Assembly: GCA_015062085.1 (NCBI GenBank)
Contig: SUVI01000070.1
Location: 1 to 18,681, forward strand
Reading direction: 5' to 3'
Origin: Planctomycetaceae bacterium
Lineage (GTDB): Bacteria > Planctomycetota > Planctomycetia > Pirellulales > Thermoguttaceae
DNA: 18,681 nucleotides
Shown here: in pieces, positions 6,195 to 13,155 of the stretch
Position numbering within the stretch: the first letter of the stretch is position 1
Layout: each line of letters begins with the position of its first letter
Program-made: the position numbers and the translations under genes
The notes under the pieces: model-generated
Database searches by the model: none
Seen by the model: only the letters and a program-made list of their open reading frames with translations
What the model was told of the DNA's origin: nothing

Positions 6195-7490
6195 TTATCG
6201 AAAGTAAGCCATTAATGCGGAAAAGTCCTCGTTATTGCTGAAAAAGATCTCCAGCTTTCCTTTCCCGGCTGGATTGACAGTGATCCGGACTTTCAGATCA
6301 AGCGAATCCTGAAGTTGGCGTTCTAGGTCAAGTATATTTGCGCTCTTTTCCTTCTTTTCCTTTCCTGACGAGGTAGTCGGAACTTTGGTGATCGACTCTT
6401 GACGGCGTTCCATAATCGGTTTCGCTTTCCAATCAGAAACGATCTGCTCAGTCTGTCGAACGGAGAGTTTTTCATCTGCAATACGATGCGCCATTGCTGT
6501 CTGATCCTGCGTCGTCGTCAGGGAGAGAAGCGAACGGGCATGCCCCTGGGTAAGCTGCTCATCCGTCACCATCTGCTGGATCTCCTTCGGAAGCGTAAGA
6601 AGACGTACAAGATTGGAGATCGTCGATCGGTCGATCTGAAGCCGGCGGGCAAGTTCTTCCTGTGTACAGTGATTTTCGTCAAGATATTTCTGGAAGGAGG
6701 CAGCTTTTTCGATCGGATTCAGATCCTTGCGCTGAATGTTCTCGATCAAAGCGAGTTCTGCCATCTCACGATCTGTAGCATCCACGATCGTAACAGGAAC
6801 CTGCGTCCAGTTCAATTTCATCGCAGCACGAAAACGGCGTTCCCCAGCGATCAGCTGGTAACGGTTTTTCACCTCTCGCACAACGATCGGCTGAAGAAGA
6901 CCATGTATCTTGATACTCTCCGCAAGTTCGGAGATCTCTTTCGCCTGAAAGATCTCACGAGGCTGCCATGGATTGGAATCGATAAGCGAGACTGAAATAT
7001 TATAAATACGATCCACAGCCGCAAGGTCTTCCTGACGTGATGCTGTATTGCCGGCCGTAAACGTACTGGCCTCTGCGGGCAACTTCTCTGGAAGTGCCTC
7101 ACGTTCTTCTTCCGAAACAAAATCCATCAAGGTTTTTGGACCAGAACTTTCCTGATGCGGAAAGTCCAAAACAGTAGTTCCGCTCTTTGACAGTAATGTT
7201 GACTCATTTTGAGTTTCAGCCAAACTTTCCTCGTCGAGTTCTGATGGAAATTCCGCTATTTCCGAAAAGATCCCGCTTTTGGAATATTGAAATGGCATGT
7301 CGTCACCTTCATATTCCTCATTCTCGTCGACCAGGGACGTCTCTAATGGCTCAGAAAGGTTTGCTGAAGGTAGAGTGTCCTTTGATCCGGACCTCTCCTC
7401 GAGCAGACGCTTTTCCTCCTCTTCATGGATCCGTTTCTGTTCCAAAAGATCACTGAGTCCTCTCCCCAATTTCCTATTCTTCTTGCTCAT
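6195..7490 (-). CDS. parB: chromosome-partitioning protein ParB (CTP-dependent parS-binding clamp)
   Basis: ParB binds parS, loads as a CTP-dependent sliding clamp and stimulates ParA. The protein is 431 residues. Residues 1-20 contain the basic N-terminal LGRGLSDLL motif that contacts ParA in relatives. A Ser/Glu-rich, probably disordered linker spans about 21-165. The ParB/sulfiredoxin-like CTPase domain follows (about 166-260) with GERRFRA (216-222) and ENIQRKDLNP (250-259). The helix-turn-helix parS reader is around 276-297 (TQEELARRLQIDRSTISNLV). A basic linker leads to the C-terminal dimerisation domain (388-431). Typical ParBs have about 280-310 residues, and the excess is the acidic linker. 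The ATG overlaps the end of parA by 17 bp, implying translational coupling. It is the last gene of DUF1015-parA-parB. Confidence 0.96.
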   Translation of the reverse strand: MSKKNRKLGRGLSDLLEQKRIHEEEEKRLLEERSGSKDTLPSANLSEPLETSLVDENEEYEGDDMPFQYSKSGIFSEIAEFPSELDEESLAETQNESTLLSKSGTTVLDFPHQESSGPKTLMDFVSEEEREALPEKLPAEASTFTAGNTASRQEDLAAVDRIYNISVSLIDSNPWQPREIFQAKEISELAESIKIHGLLQPIVVREVKNRYQLIAGERRFRAAMKLNWTQVPVTIVDATDREMAELALIENIQRKDLNPIEKAASFQKYLDENHCTQEELARRLQIDRSTISNLVRLLTLPKEIQQMVTDEQLTQGHARSLLSLTTTQDQTAMAHRIADEKLSVRQTEQIVSDWKAKPIMERRQESITKVPTTSSGKEKKEKSANILDLERQLQDSLDLKVRITVNPAGKGKLEIFFSNNEDFSALMAYFR

Positions 7491-8211
7491 TTTCCAAAAT
7501 CTCCATAGTTAGCTCAATGTACGCCCGTGCGCTGCGGGAGCGCGGAGCATATTCGATTACCGGCACTCCATATCCGGCCGCCTCTGCGATGGAAACATCA
7601 CGAGGAATGAACGTTTGGTACACAATGTCTCCAAAATGCTCTCGGATCTCGGATTCCACCTCCTTTGTGAGCTCAAGGGTCACATCCGCCATGGTCATCA
7701 GGATCCCACAGGAAAACCATTTATCGGCAGGGATCATGCTGGTCATCTTTACGACACCGTCCATCGCGTAAAATTCACACTGGATCGGGATCAGGACCAA
7801 AGATGCCATCATGACAGCCGTCTCCGAGAGCGGTGAAACTGCCGGCGGAAGGTCCAGAAGTACGTAATCAAATGAATTAAGGACTCCAGTAAGCATTTCC
7901 TGGAGCTTCTCAGACGGTATCGTACTTCCATCATGCAGTTTCAAAACTTGTCTGTAACTGCGGCATCCCGGCAACAGAAAGAAGTTCGGGATCTTTGTCG
8001 AGATGACCGCGCTGCTCCAGGATACATCAGCAACAAGCGGGTGAGCAGAAAGCGACTTCTGGTTCAGACCGCTCGTTGCGTTGCACTGTGGATCCAGATC
8101 CATAAGCAGCACCTTCCTGCCGGCACGTGCAAGACATGCAGCGACATTGATCGCCGTAGTCGTTTTACCGACACCGCCTTTTTGATTCATGATGCTGATG
8201 ATCTGTCCCAT
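7474..8211 (-). CDS. parA: chromosome-partitioning ATPase ParA (Soj)
   Basis: ParA is a 245-residue Walker-type ATPase that binds DNA non-specifically and moves ParB-parS complexes. The deviant Walker A motif KGGVGKTTT is at 11-19. DLDPQCNATSG is the A-prime segment, and the Walker B region YVLLDLPPAVSPL and PIQCEFYAMDG follow. The length is typical of short chromosomal Soj/ParA proteins with no N-terminal helix-turn-helix. I place the start at ATG 8209-8211 because AGGAG lies 6 bases upstream. The frame extends to a TTG at 8238 that would overlap the DUF1015 stop codon and is less likely. It lies 13 bp downstream of DUF1015 and overlaps parB, so the three genes should be one transcript. Confidence 0.95.
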   Translation of the reverse strand: MGQIISIMNQKGGVGKTTTAINVAACLARAGRKVLLMDLDPQCNATSGLNQKSLSAHPLVADVSWSSAVISTKIPNFFLLPGCRSYRQVLKLHDGSTIPSEKLQEMLTGVLNSFDYVLLDLPPAVSPLSETAVMMASLVLIPIQCEFYAMDGVVKMTSMIPADKWFSCGILMTMADVTLELTKEVESEIREHFGDIVYQTFIPRDVSIAEAAGYGVPVIEYAPRSRSARAYIELTMEILENEQEE

Positions 8212-8224
8212 GAGTGACTCCTGA

Positions 8225-9541
8225 TCAGTTACCTTCAACAGAACGGAAAACCAGGCCGGAGAGGAGTTTCGGATAGAAGTAGGTACTCTTCTGCGGCATC
8301 CGTTCCCCTTCGAGACAAAGAGTTTTGATATTTTCGACTGTCGCGGGCATTACGAGTGCAGCAAGCTGGTACTTTCCAGGTTCCGCTTTGAGATCCTCGA
8401 CGACCTCCGAAACAAGGTGGACGTAGGTCGGTTTCGGCGCGTTCGGCATCTCGAGGAGGGTATCCATCACGAGTTTGTGAAGAATGCTGACTCCCAGATC
8501 ACGCCAATCTTCCGAATGATCAGCAGCAACACCGTCTTCGGCCATTTTTGCACGACCGGCATCTGTAATGGTCGCAATGGTCCAGGTATCATCTTTCGCA
8601 GTATAGAGGGCGATATTATCCTGGGAATCGAGTGTTTCGATGTCTTCCCAAACCGTTTCGGCAAGATCTGGACCAATTCCGGCCTTTTTACACGTGAAAC
8701 ACTCACCGAGTTTCTCGATCAGCTGGTCAGAATCCAAAGCCTCGACGCCGCTGAAAAGACGATGCGTCGGGAGAACGGCAAGGCCTTCATCCTCCATAGC
8801 CACAAACATCGTGAGGACATAGTGCGCGGGATGATCTTTGGAAATTCCCTGCTGCTTCATCTGCGCGAGATAATTGCAGGAAGTCTCGTAACGGTGATGT
8901 CCGTCAGCGATAAAGAGCGGTTTTTTACCGATCTTATCCTGAACTGCTGCGATCACCGACGGATCCGTCACGACCCACATACGGTGGATGACGCCCAGAT
9001 GATCAACGGCTTCCAACGGAGTTTTACCTTCGATCGCTTTCTCGAGAACGCCCAGAACTTCCGTCTCGGGATCAGGATAAAGTCCGAAGATCTGGCTGAG
9101 CTGTGCTTTCGTGACAGTGGTGAGCATCAGGCGGTCCGCTTTGGCTGCGGCATGGGTCTGTTCATGCGGGAAAACACATCCCTGACCAAAAGGCTGAACT
9201 TCAAGACCCGCCATAAACCCTTTACGCGTATAGGTCTGGCCTGCATATTCGAAAACTTGGTAGTAAACGTAGATCGCAGGATCCGCTTCAGTGAAAAGGA
9301 CGCCCTCGTCAAGCCATTTTTTCATGATCTTTCGGGCACGAGTGTAGCGGTTGTCCTGCTCATCGTCCGCGGGATTCGTTTTGTTCAAAATAAGGCGTAT
9401 GCAGTTGTTCGGGTGCTTGGCGTAAAGTTCGTCTTGGAATTCCGGGCTGATGACATCGTACGGAGGTGCGATGACGTCAGAAAGTGCGCCGACCTGACCA
9501 AGATTGTAGCGAATACCATTAATAGGCTGAATGTTTGGCAT
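8225..9541 (-). CDS. DUF1015 family protein
   Basis: This is a 438-residue soluble protein recognisable as the uncharacterised DUF1015 family by its N-terminal VIAPPYDVIS (23-32), the PHEQTH segment (125-130), and the hallmark DGHHRYET (213-220), whose His and Glu residues look like an active or metal site. No reaction is established to my knowledge, so none is assigned. ATG at 9539-9541 is preceded by GGAGA at good spacing. It is the first gene of an apparent operon with parA (13-bp gap) and parB, behind a promoter with a perfect TTGACA -35 box. A co-transcribed, non-segregation gene ahead of parAB is worth noting. A degenerate parS-like site falls inside the gene at 8686-8701. Confidence 0.88.
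   Translation of the reverse strand: MPNIQPINGIRYNLGQVGALSDVIAPPYDVISPEFQDELYAKHPNNCIRLILNKTNPADDEQDNRYTRARKIMKKWLDEGVLFTEADPAIYVYYQVFEYAGQTYTRKGFMAGLEVQPFGQGCVFPHEQTHAAAKADRLMLTTVTKAQLSQIFGLYPDPETEVLGVLEKAIEGKTPLEAVDHLGVIHRMWVVTDPSVIAAVQDKIGKKPLFIADGHHRYETSCNYLAQMKQQGISKDHPAHYVLTMFVAMEDEGLAVLPTHRLFSGVEALDSDQLIEKLGECFTCKKAGIGPDLAETVWEDIETLDSQDNIALYTAKDDTWTIATITDAGRAKMAEDGVAADHSEDWRDLGVSILHKLVMDTLLEMPNAPKPTYVHLVSEVVEDLKAEPGKYQLAALVMPATVENIKTLCLEGERMPQKSTYFYPKLLSGLVFRSVEGN
8686..8701. promoter_or_regulatory. degenerate parS-like site inside DUF1015
   Basis: TTTTACACGTGAAACA matches the 16-bp consensus TGTTTCACGTGAAACA at 14 positions, with one half-site intact. It is the only parS-like element inside a coding region here and may be fortuitous. 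Confidence 0.4.
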
Positions 9542-9617
9542 AGGAAATCTCCATTTTGATTGAGAAGTAAAATCGAAAAAGCAAACGGATCGGAAACTGT
9601 TCCAGTCCTTTTACTTA

Positions 9618-9645
9618 ATTTTGAATCAAATTTAAAAATTGTCAA
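9618..9645 (-). promoter_or_regulatory. promoter of the DUF1015-parA-parB operon
   Basis: On the minus strand a perfect -35 box TTGACA (9645-9640) is followed after 16 bp by CAAAAT (9623-9618), a 4-of-6 match to the -10 consensus. Transcription would begin near 9611, giving a leader of about 70 nt. A degenerate parS (9647-9662) abuts the -35 box and a strong parS (9686-9701) lies 40 bp upstream, so ParB could influence this promoter. Confidence 0.6.
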
Positions 9646-9646
9646 G

Positions 9647-9662
9647 GGTATCACGCGAAACT
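9647..9662. promoter_or_regulatory. degenerate parS-like site at the -35 box
   Basis: GGTATCACGCGAAACT matches 12 of the 14 core parS positions. It ends one base from the -35 hexamer of the DUF1015-parA-parB promoter and is 23 bp from strong parS site 3. Confidence 0.45.
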
Positions 9663-9685
9663 TTTCCAAAATTCTTTAAAATTTT

Positions 9686-9701
9686 TGTTTCACGTGAAAC
9701 T
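9686..9701. promoter_or_regulatory. parS site 3
   Basis: TGTTTCACGTGAAACT contains the perfect 14-bp palindrome GTTTCACGTGAAAC (9687-9700). It lies 25 bp beyond the mqnD stop codon and upstream of the DUF1015-parA-parB promoter. Confidence 0.95.
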
Positions 9702-9726
9702 GTTTAGGCATCGTGCAGCAGTACGG

Positions 9727-10608
9727 TCACTCCACAAACTCAGGCACGACAAGTTTGGGGATCAAACCGGCCTGGAAGCCTTTTTCCAGCAGAAGGCGTA
9801 CGGATTCACGACCGCGAGGACCAAAATCGAGAGTCCAGTCATTCACGTACATTCCAACAAATTTATCTGCAAGTGCAAGATCCAGTCCTCGGCCGAACTG
9901 AAGTGCATACTCGATCGCAGGCTGGCGATGATCGAGCCCATACTGTATACTCGCTTTCAAAAGGCGATTGATCTCGCGAATATTTTCCATCCCCATATCT
10001 TTACGGATCCCATTCGCTCCGAGAGGAAGGGGGTATCCCGTCTTTTCCATCCACCAAACGCCCGTATCTACGATCAGTTTGAGTCCCTGATCCATATACG
10101 TCAGCTGACCTTCATGAATGATGAGTCCGGCAGCGACCTCACGGCCTGCATTTTCGCCTTCCAAGACTTTTCCAACCTCAACGCAGTCCAGTATCTGGTC
10201 AAAGGGGACCACGACGTAGTCAAAAGGACCATCCATGTACATTCCGGCCGCCAGAAATGCTGTTGTAAGCGTTCCGGGAACGGCAATGGTCTTCTTTTTC
10301 AGCTCGTCACGAGTAAAATTTTCCTTCGCAACGATCATTGGACCGTAATTGTCACCCATACTGGCACCGCACGGACACAACATGTAGATTTCATGCAGAT
10401 GCGCATAGGCATGGAGGCTCAGCGCCGTCAATTCATAGTGCCCAGTGAAAGCAAGCTGATTCAGCGTTTCAATGTCGACCAGCTTGTGCGTGAACTGATA
10501 CCTTCCCGTTTCGATACAGTTTTTTGCCAACGCGTAAAACATAAAAGCGTCGTCGGGGTCTGGGCTATGTGCGACCTTTACTGGAAAAGGTTCCTGATTT
10601 CCTAACAT
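9727..10608 (-). CDS. mqnD: 1,4-dihydroxy-6-naphthoate synthase (futalosine menaquinone pathway)
   Basis: MqnD converts cyclic dehypoxanthine futalosine to 1,4-dihydroxy-6-naphthoate in the futalosine route to menaquinone. The 293-residue protein has the periplasmic-binding-protein-like fold of the MqnA/MqnD family. I recognise HSPDPDDAFMFYAL (14-27), DIETLN (45-50), AGLIIHEGQLTY (160-171) with a conserved histidine at 165 equivalent to the proposed active-site histidine of Thermus MqnD, and VWWMEKTGYPLPLGA (184-198). These segments favour MqnD over MqnA. The start ATG has GGAAG just upstream. No other mqn gene is in the window, so the pathway genes appear dispersed. It is divergent from ispD across a 207-bp spacer. 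It is separated from DUF1015 by 185 bp with two parS-like sites, so co-transcription is uncertain. Confidence 0.87.
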   Translation of the reverse strand: MLGNQEPFPVKVAHSPDPDDAFMFYALAKNCIETGRYQFTHKLVDIETLNQLAFTGHYELTALSLHAYAHLHEIYMLCPCGASMGDNYGPMIVAKENFTRDELKKKTIAVPGTLTTAFLAAGMYMDGPFDYVVVPFDQILDCVEVGKVLEGENAGREVAAGLIIHEGQLTYMDQGLKLIVDTGVWWMEKTGYPLPLGANGIRKDMGMENIREINRLLKASIQYGLDHRQPAIEYALQFGRGLDLALADKFVGMYVNDWTLDFGPRGRESVRLLLEKGFQAGLIPKLVVPEFVE

Positions 10609-10815
10609 GCTCTTCCTTTCTTAATTTTAACGATTATTCCCAACAGACAAAAGGGCGAAGGTTCACCAATTCTGCGGAATAAATTTAGTCAAAAAAACTC
10701 CTGACTTTATTTTAATAAAAATGACGAAGAATGAAAAGTACCCACACCGGAAAATTTCATAAAATTTTCTGAATTTATTTTCAAATATACCGGATAGGTC
10801 AGCTAGGAGCAGCAC

Positions 10816-11529
10816 ATGGCCCGTTTTTGCGTCATTCTTCCGGCAGCTGGAAAAAGCAGCCGATTTGGAGACATTCGATACAAGAAACCTTTTGCCCCGT
10901 TGGGCGGCTGCGCAGTTTGGCTTCAGACGGCTCGTCACTTCTGGAGTCGAAAAGATGTCGGTCAGGTCATCCTTGCGGTTTCGCCTGAAGATCATGATGA
11001 TGTCCTGGCTCGATTCCAGCGAGAAATTGCGCAGCACAGGATCACAGTCGTTCGAGGCGGCAAGGAACGTGCGGATTCGATCGAAAATGCGATCGCGGCA
11101 ATCGATCCTTCCTGCGATCAGGTCTGTGTCCACGATGCAGCCAGACCCTGTCTCTTGGAAAGCTGGATCGATAACGTGTTTCTGGCAGCAGAACAGACGG
11201 GAGCCGCCATCCTCGCCATTCCGTTGGCGGACTCAATCAAAAGCGTATCTGACGGCATCATCGTGCAGTCTCTGGACCGGTCTCGTGTCTGGCGGGCACA
11301 GACACCTCAGGTTTTTCGGCGCGACTGGTTCGAGGCAGTTTATGCTTCGAGACTGCGTGAAAGATCTGCTCAGACGACTGACGACGCAATGCTTTTGGAG
11401 CAGGCCGGTCATACGGTCCACATAGTTGAGGGGTCCTCATTGAATATTAAGATCACGGACAAAACAGACCTCCAGCTTGCCGAGGCGATTCTGAAGATCC
11501 TCCACACAGCGGAAAACGGGAAATCGTGA
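10816..11529 (+). CDS. ispD: 2-C-methyl-D-erythritol 4-phosphate cytidylyltransferase
   Basis: IspD couples CTP with methylerythritol 4-phosphate in the non-mevalonate (MEP) isoprenoid pathway. The 237-residue length is typical. The nucleotide-binding N-terminus PAAGKSSRFG (9-18), the following KK-PF segment, VHDAARP, RAQTPQVF, TDDA and the C-terminal NIKIT with D-L segment are all family signatures. AGGAG lies 6 bases before the ATG and fixes the start. The HEAT-repeat gene follows 33 bp downstream on the same strand, so the two are probably co-transcribed, although no functional link is obvious. Confidence 0.94.
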   Translation: MARFCVILPAAGKSSRFGDIRYKKPFAPLGGCAVWLQTARHFWSRKDVGQVILAVSPEDHDDVLARFQREIAQHRITVVRGGKERADSIENAIAAIDPSCDQVCVHDAARPCLLESWIDNVFLAAEQTGAAILAIPLADSIKSVSDGIIVQSLDRSRVWRAQTPQVFRRDWFEAVYASRLRERSAQTTDDAMLLEQAGHTVHIVEGSSLNIKITDKTDLQLAEAILKILHTAENGKS

Positions 11530-11562
11530 AGATAGATCAGATATGAAAAAATGAGGTAAAAG

Positions 11563-12849
11563 ATGCCGAACGTTAATGCTCATACACAGAATATTGATCA
11601 GACTGTTTGGAAATTGGTTTGCAGACAGAGCCTCACAGCTGCTGTGTTTATGAGTTTTGGACTCTTTATTCATTCGGAACTTTCAGCGGCAGACGTCCTG
11701 GTCCTGAAGGGAGGGGGACGGCTTCAGGGGCAGTTTTTGGTCCCTCCAGCAGACAATGATCTGGTCTATCGTTTCCGTACCACCGACGGCATCGAGCTAA
11801 CTATCAGTAAAAGCGAGATCGAAGAGATCGAGCAAAAAGGAAGTCCGGAATCATTTGAGGAATACGAAGCGAAACGTTCCGCAATGCCGGATACCGTGGA
11901 TGGCAATCTTGCACTTGCCCGATGGTGTGCAGAAAACAAGATGCTGAATCAGAGAAAAGCACACTATGAGCGGGTCCTGGAACTGGATCCGGAAAACGTG
12001 ACGGCACGGCGCGCGCTTGGATTTAAAAAGATGATCGACGGCGAGTGGCGGACCTCGGACGAAGAGATGGAAGATCAGGGTAAGGTCCAATACAAAGGGC
12101 GCTGGGTCTCGATCCAGGAAAAAGAGCTTTTGGAAAAGCAGGCGGAAGAGAAGATCCAAACTCGGAAACTCACGGGCAGCATCAAAAAATGGGTCAAGAT
12201 GCTTGGGACCGCGAAAGAAGAAACGGCGTTGGCGGAACTTGAAAATCTTCGCGATCCGAAGGCCGTCACGGGACTTTTGGAGGCGTACAAGTCGGAGAAA
12301 AAACGTCCGGGAGTGCAGAAGATCATCATCAAATGCTTGGGACGGATCGGAACGGAAACGTCGATCAGCGCTCTTCTTGAGATCGCGGTGGACGATCCGA
12401 TCGAAGAACTGCGTCTGACGGCACTGGACAATCTGAAACCGAATGCAGGTCCAGGCGTAACGGAGTACTTCATCTCCCGCCTTTCGCCGAAACGTTCGAC
12501 ACACCCGCAGATCAACTACGCGGGTCACGCACTTGGTGAACTCAACGATCCTTCAGCAGTTCCAGCCCTGATCCAGGCACTGGAAACGACCCACAAATTT
12601 CAAGTCGTAACTGGCAGCCAGAATGGTCAGACCACCGCGGGGATGGGCCGTTCTTCGACAGGCGGGAGCGGGACCGGATTTTCGATGGGGAGTTCTGTGC
12701 AAGTAATTTCCCAGAAAAAGACCAATCCGGAAGTACTGGAAGCGCTCAAAAAAATCACGAAAGTGAATTTTATGTATGACCAGGCGAGGTGGATCGAATG
12801 GTACCAAACACAGAATGGCGGAGCGGGTGCCTCTCTTCGACGTGAATGA
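11563..12849 (+). CDS. exported HEAT-repeat protein, planctomycete type
   Basis: This is a 428-residue protein. A hydrophobic stretch at about 24-40, following a short N-terminal region with Lys17/Arg21 and ending in SAADV, is a probable signal peptide. It is followed by a short beta-rich segment (VLVLKGGGRLQGQFL to ISKSEIEEIE) that resembles a small barrel domain common at the start of planctomycete exported proteins. A TPR-like helical pair follows (ALARWCAENKM to ARRALGFKK). A charged coiled-coil-like region leads into HEAT-type helical repeats (about 215-345) with the repeated pattern of ALLEIAVDDP and PSAVPALIQALE. A Gly/Ser-rich loop precedes the C-terminus. It probably scaffolds or binds other proteins outside the cytoplasm; no enzymatic motif is seen. 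GAGGT precedes the ATG. parS site 4 begins 8 bp after the stop codon. Confidence 0.78.
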   Translation: MPNVNAHTQNIDQTVWKLVCRQSLTAAVFMSFGLFIHSELSAADVLVLKGGGRLQGQFLVPPADNDLVYRFRTTDGIELTISKSEIEEIEQKGSPESFEEYEAKRSAMPDTVDGNLALARWCAENKMLNQRKAHYERVLELDPENVTARRALGFKKMIDGEWRTSDEEMEDQGKVQYKGRWVSIQEKELLEKQAEEKIQTRKLTGSIKKWVKMLGTAKEETALAELENLRDPKAVTGLLEAYKSEKKRPGVQKIIIKCLGRIGTETSISALLEIAVDDPIEELRLTALDNLKPNAGPGVTEYFISRLSPKRSTHPQINYAGHALGELNDPSAVPALIQALETTHKFQVVTGSQNGQTTAGMGRSSTGGSGTGFSMGSSVQVISQKKTNPEVLEALKKITKVNFMYDQARWIEWYQTQNGGAGASLRRE

Positions 12850-12856
12850 GCCTGAA

Positions 12857-12872
12857 TGTTTCACGTGAAACA
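12857..12872. promoter_or_regulatory. parS site 4 (perfect 16-bp consensus)
   Basis: TGTTTCACGTGAAACA is a complete match to the bacterial parS consensus. It starts 8 bp after the HEAT-protein stop codon and is the rightmost site seen, 5.4 kb from parB. Confidence 0.97.
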
Positions 12873-13092
12873 CAGTGTCACAACACCCCATTCACCCCAT
12901 ACATCCTAGATTCACAAATATCTTAAAGTTTGAAAACGAGACAAGATTCAAATCGTGGAAAAGTCGCGACATGGGTCGTTTCGTCAAATCAAGCTATTTG
13001 CCCCATTTGTCCCATTTTCACGCCTGCAAATAAAAAATTTTAAAAAATTTCAAAATATTTATAAAAAACGCTAAAGTTTTAAAAACCCCATC
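12873..13092. other. AT-rich intergenic region upstream of dnaG
   Basis: There is no gene here. The left half carries repeated CCCCAT or TCCCAT motifs (near 12886, 12895, 13000 and 13009). The right half (13025-13080) is almost pure A/T and could melt easily. I see no TTATCCACA-like DnaA boxes, so an origin is not claimed despite the adjacent parS site. Confidence 0.5.
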
Positions 13093-13121
13093 TTGCAAAA
13101 ATTTCGATTTTGCTCTATACT
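13093..13121 (+). promoter_or_regulatory. sigma-70-type promoter of dnaG-rpoD
   Basis: TTGCAA (13093-13098) and TATACT (13116-13121) are separated by exactly 17 bp. Transcription should start near 13127, leaving a leader of under 30 nt that contains a run of seven G (13143-13149) just before the TTG start. Confidence 0.75.
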
Positions 13122-13155
13122 ATAGGGCTGTTATAGAAAATCGGGGGGGCTTGTT

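Noticed and set aside
12873..13092. AT-rich, parS-adjacent region as a replication origin.
   Set aside because: It has no DnaA boxes, and no dnaA, dnaN or gidA-type neighbours. A parS cluster alone shows only that the origin may be in the wider neighbourhood.
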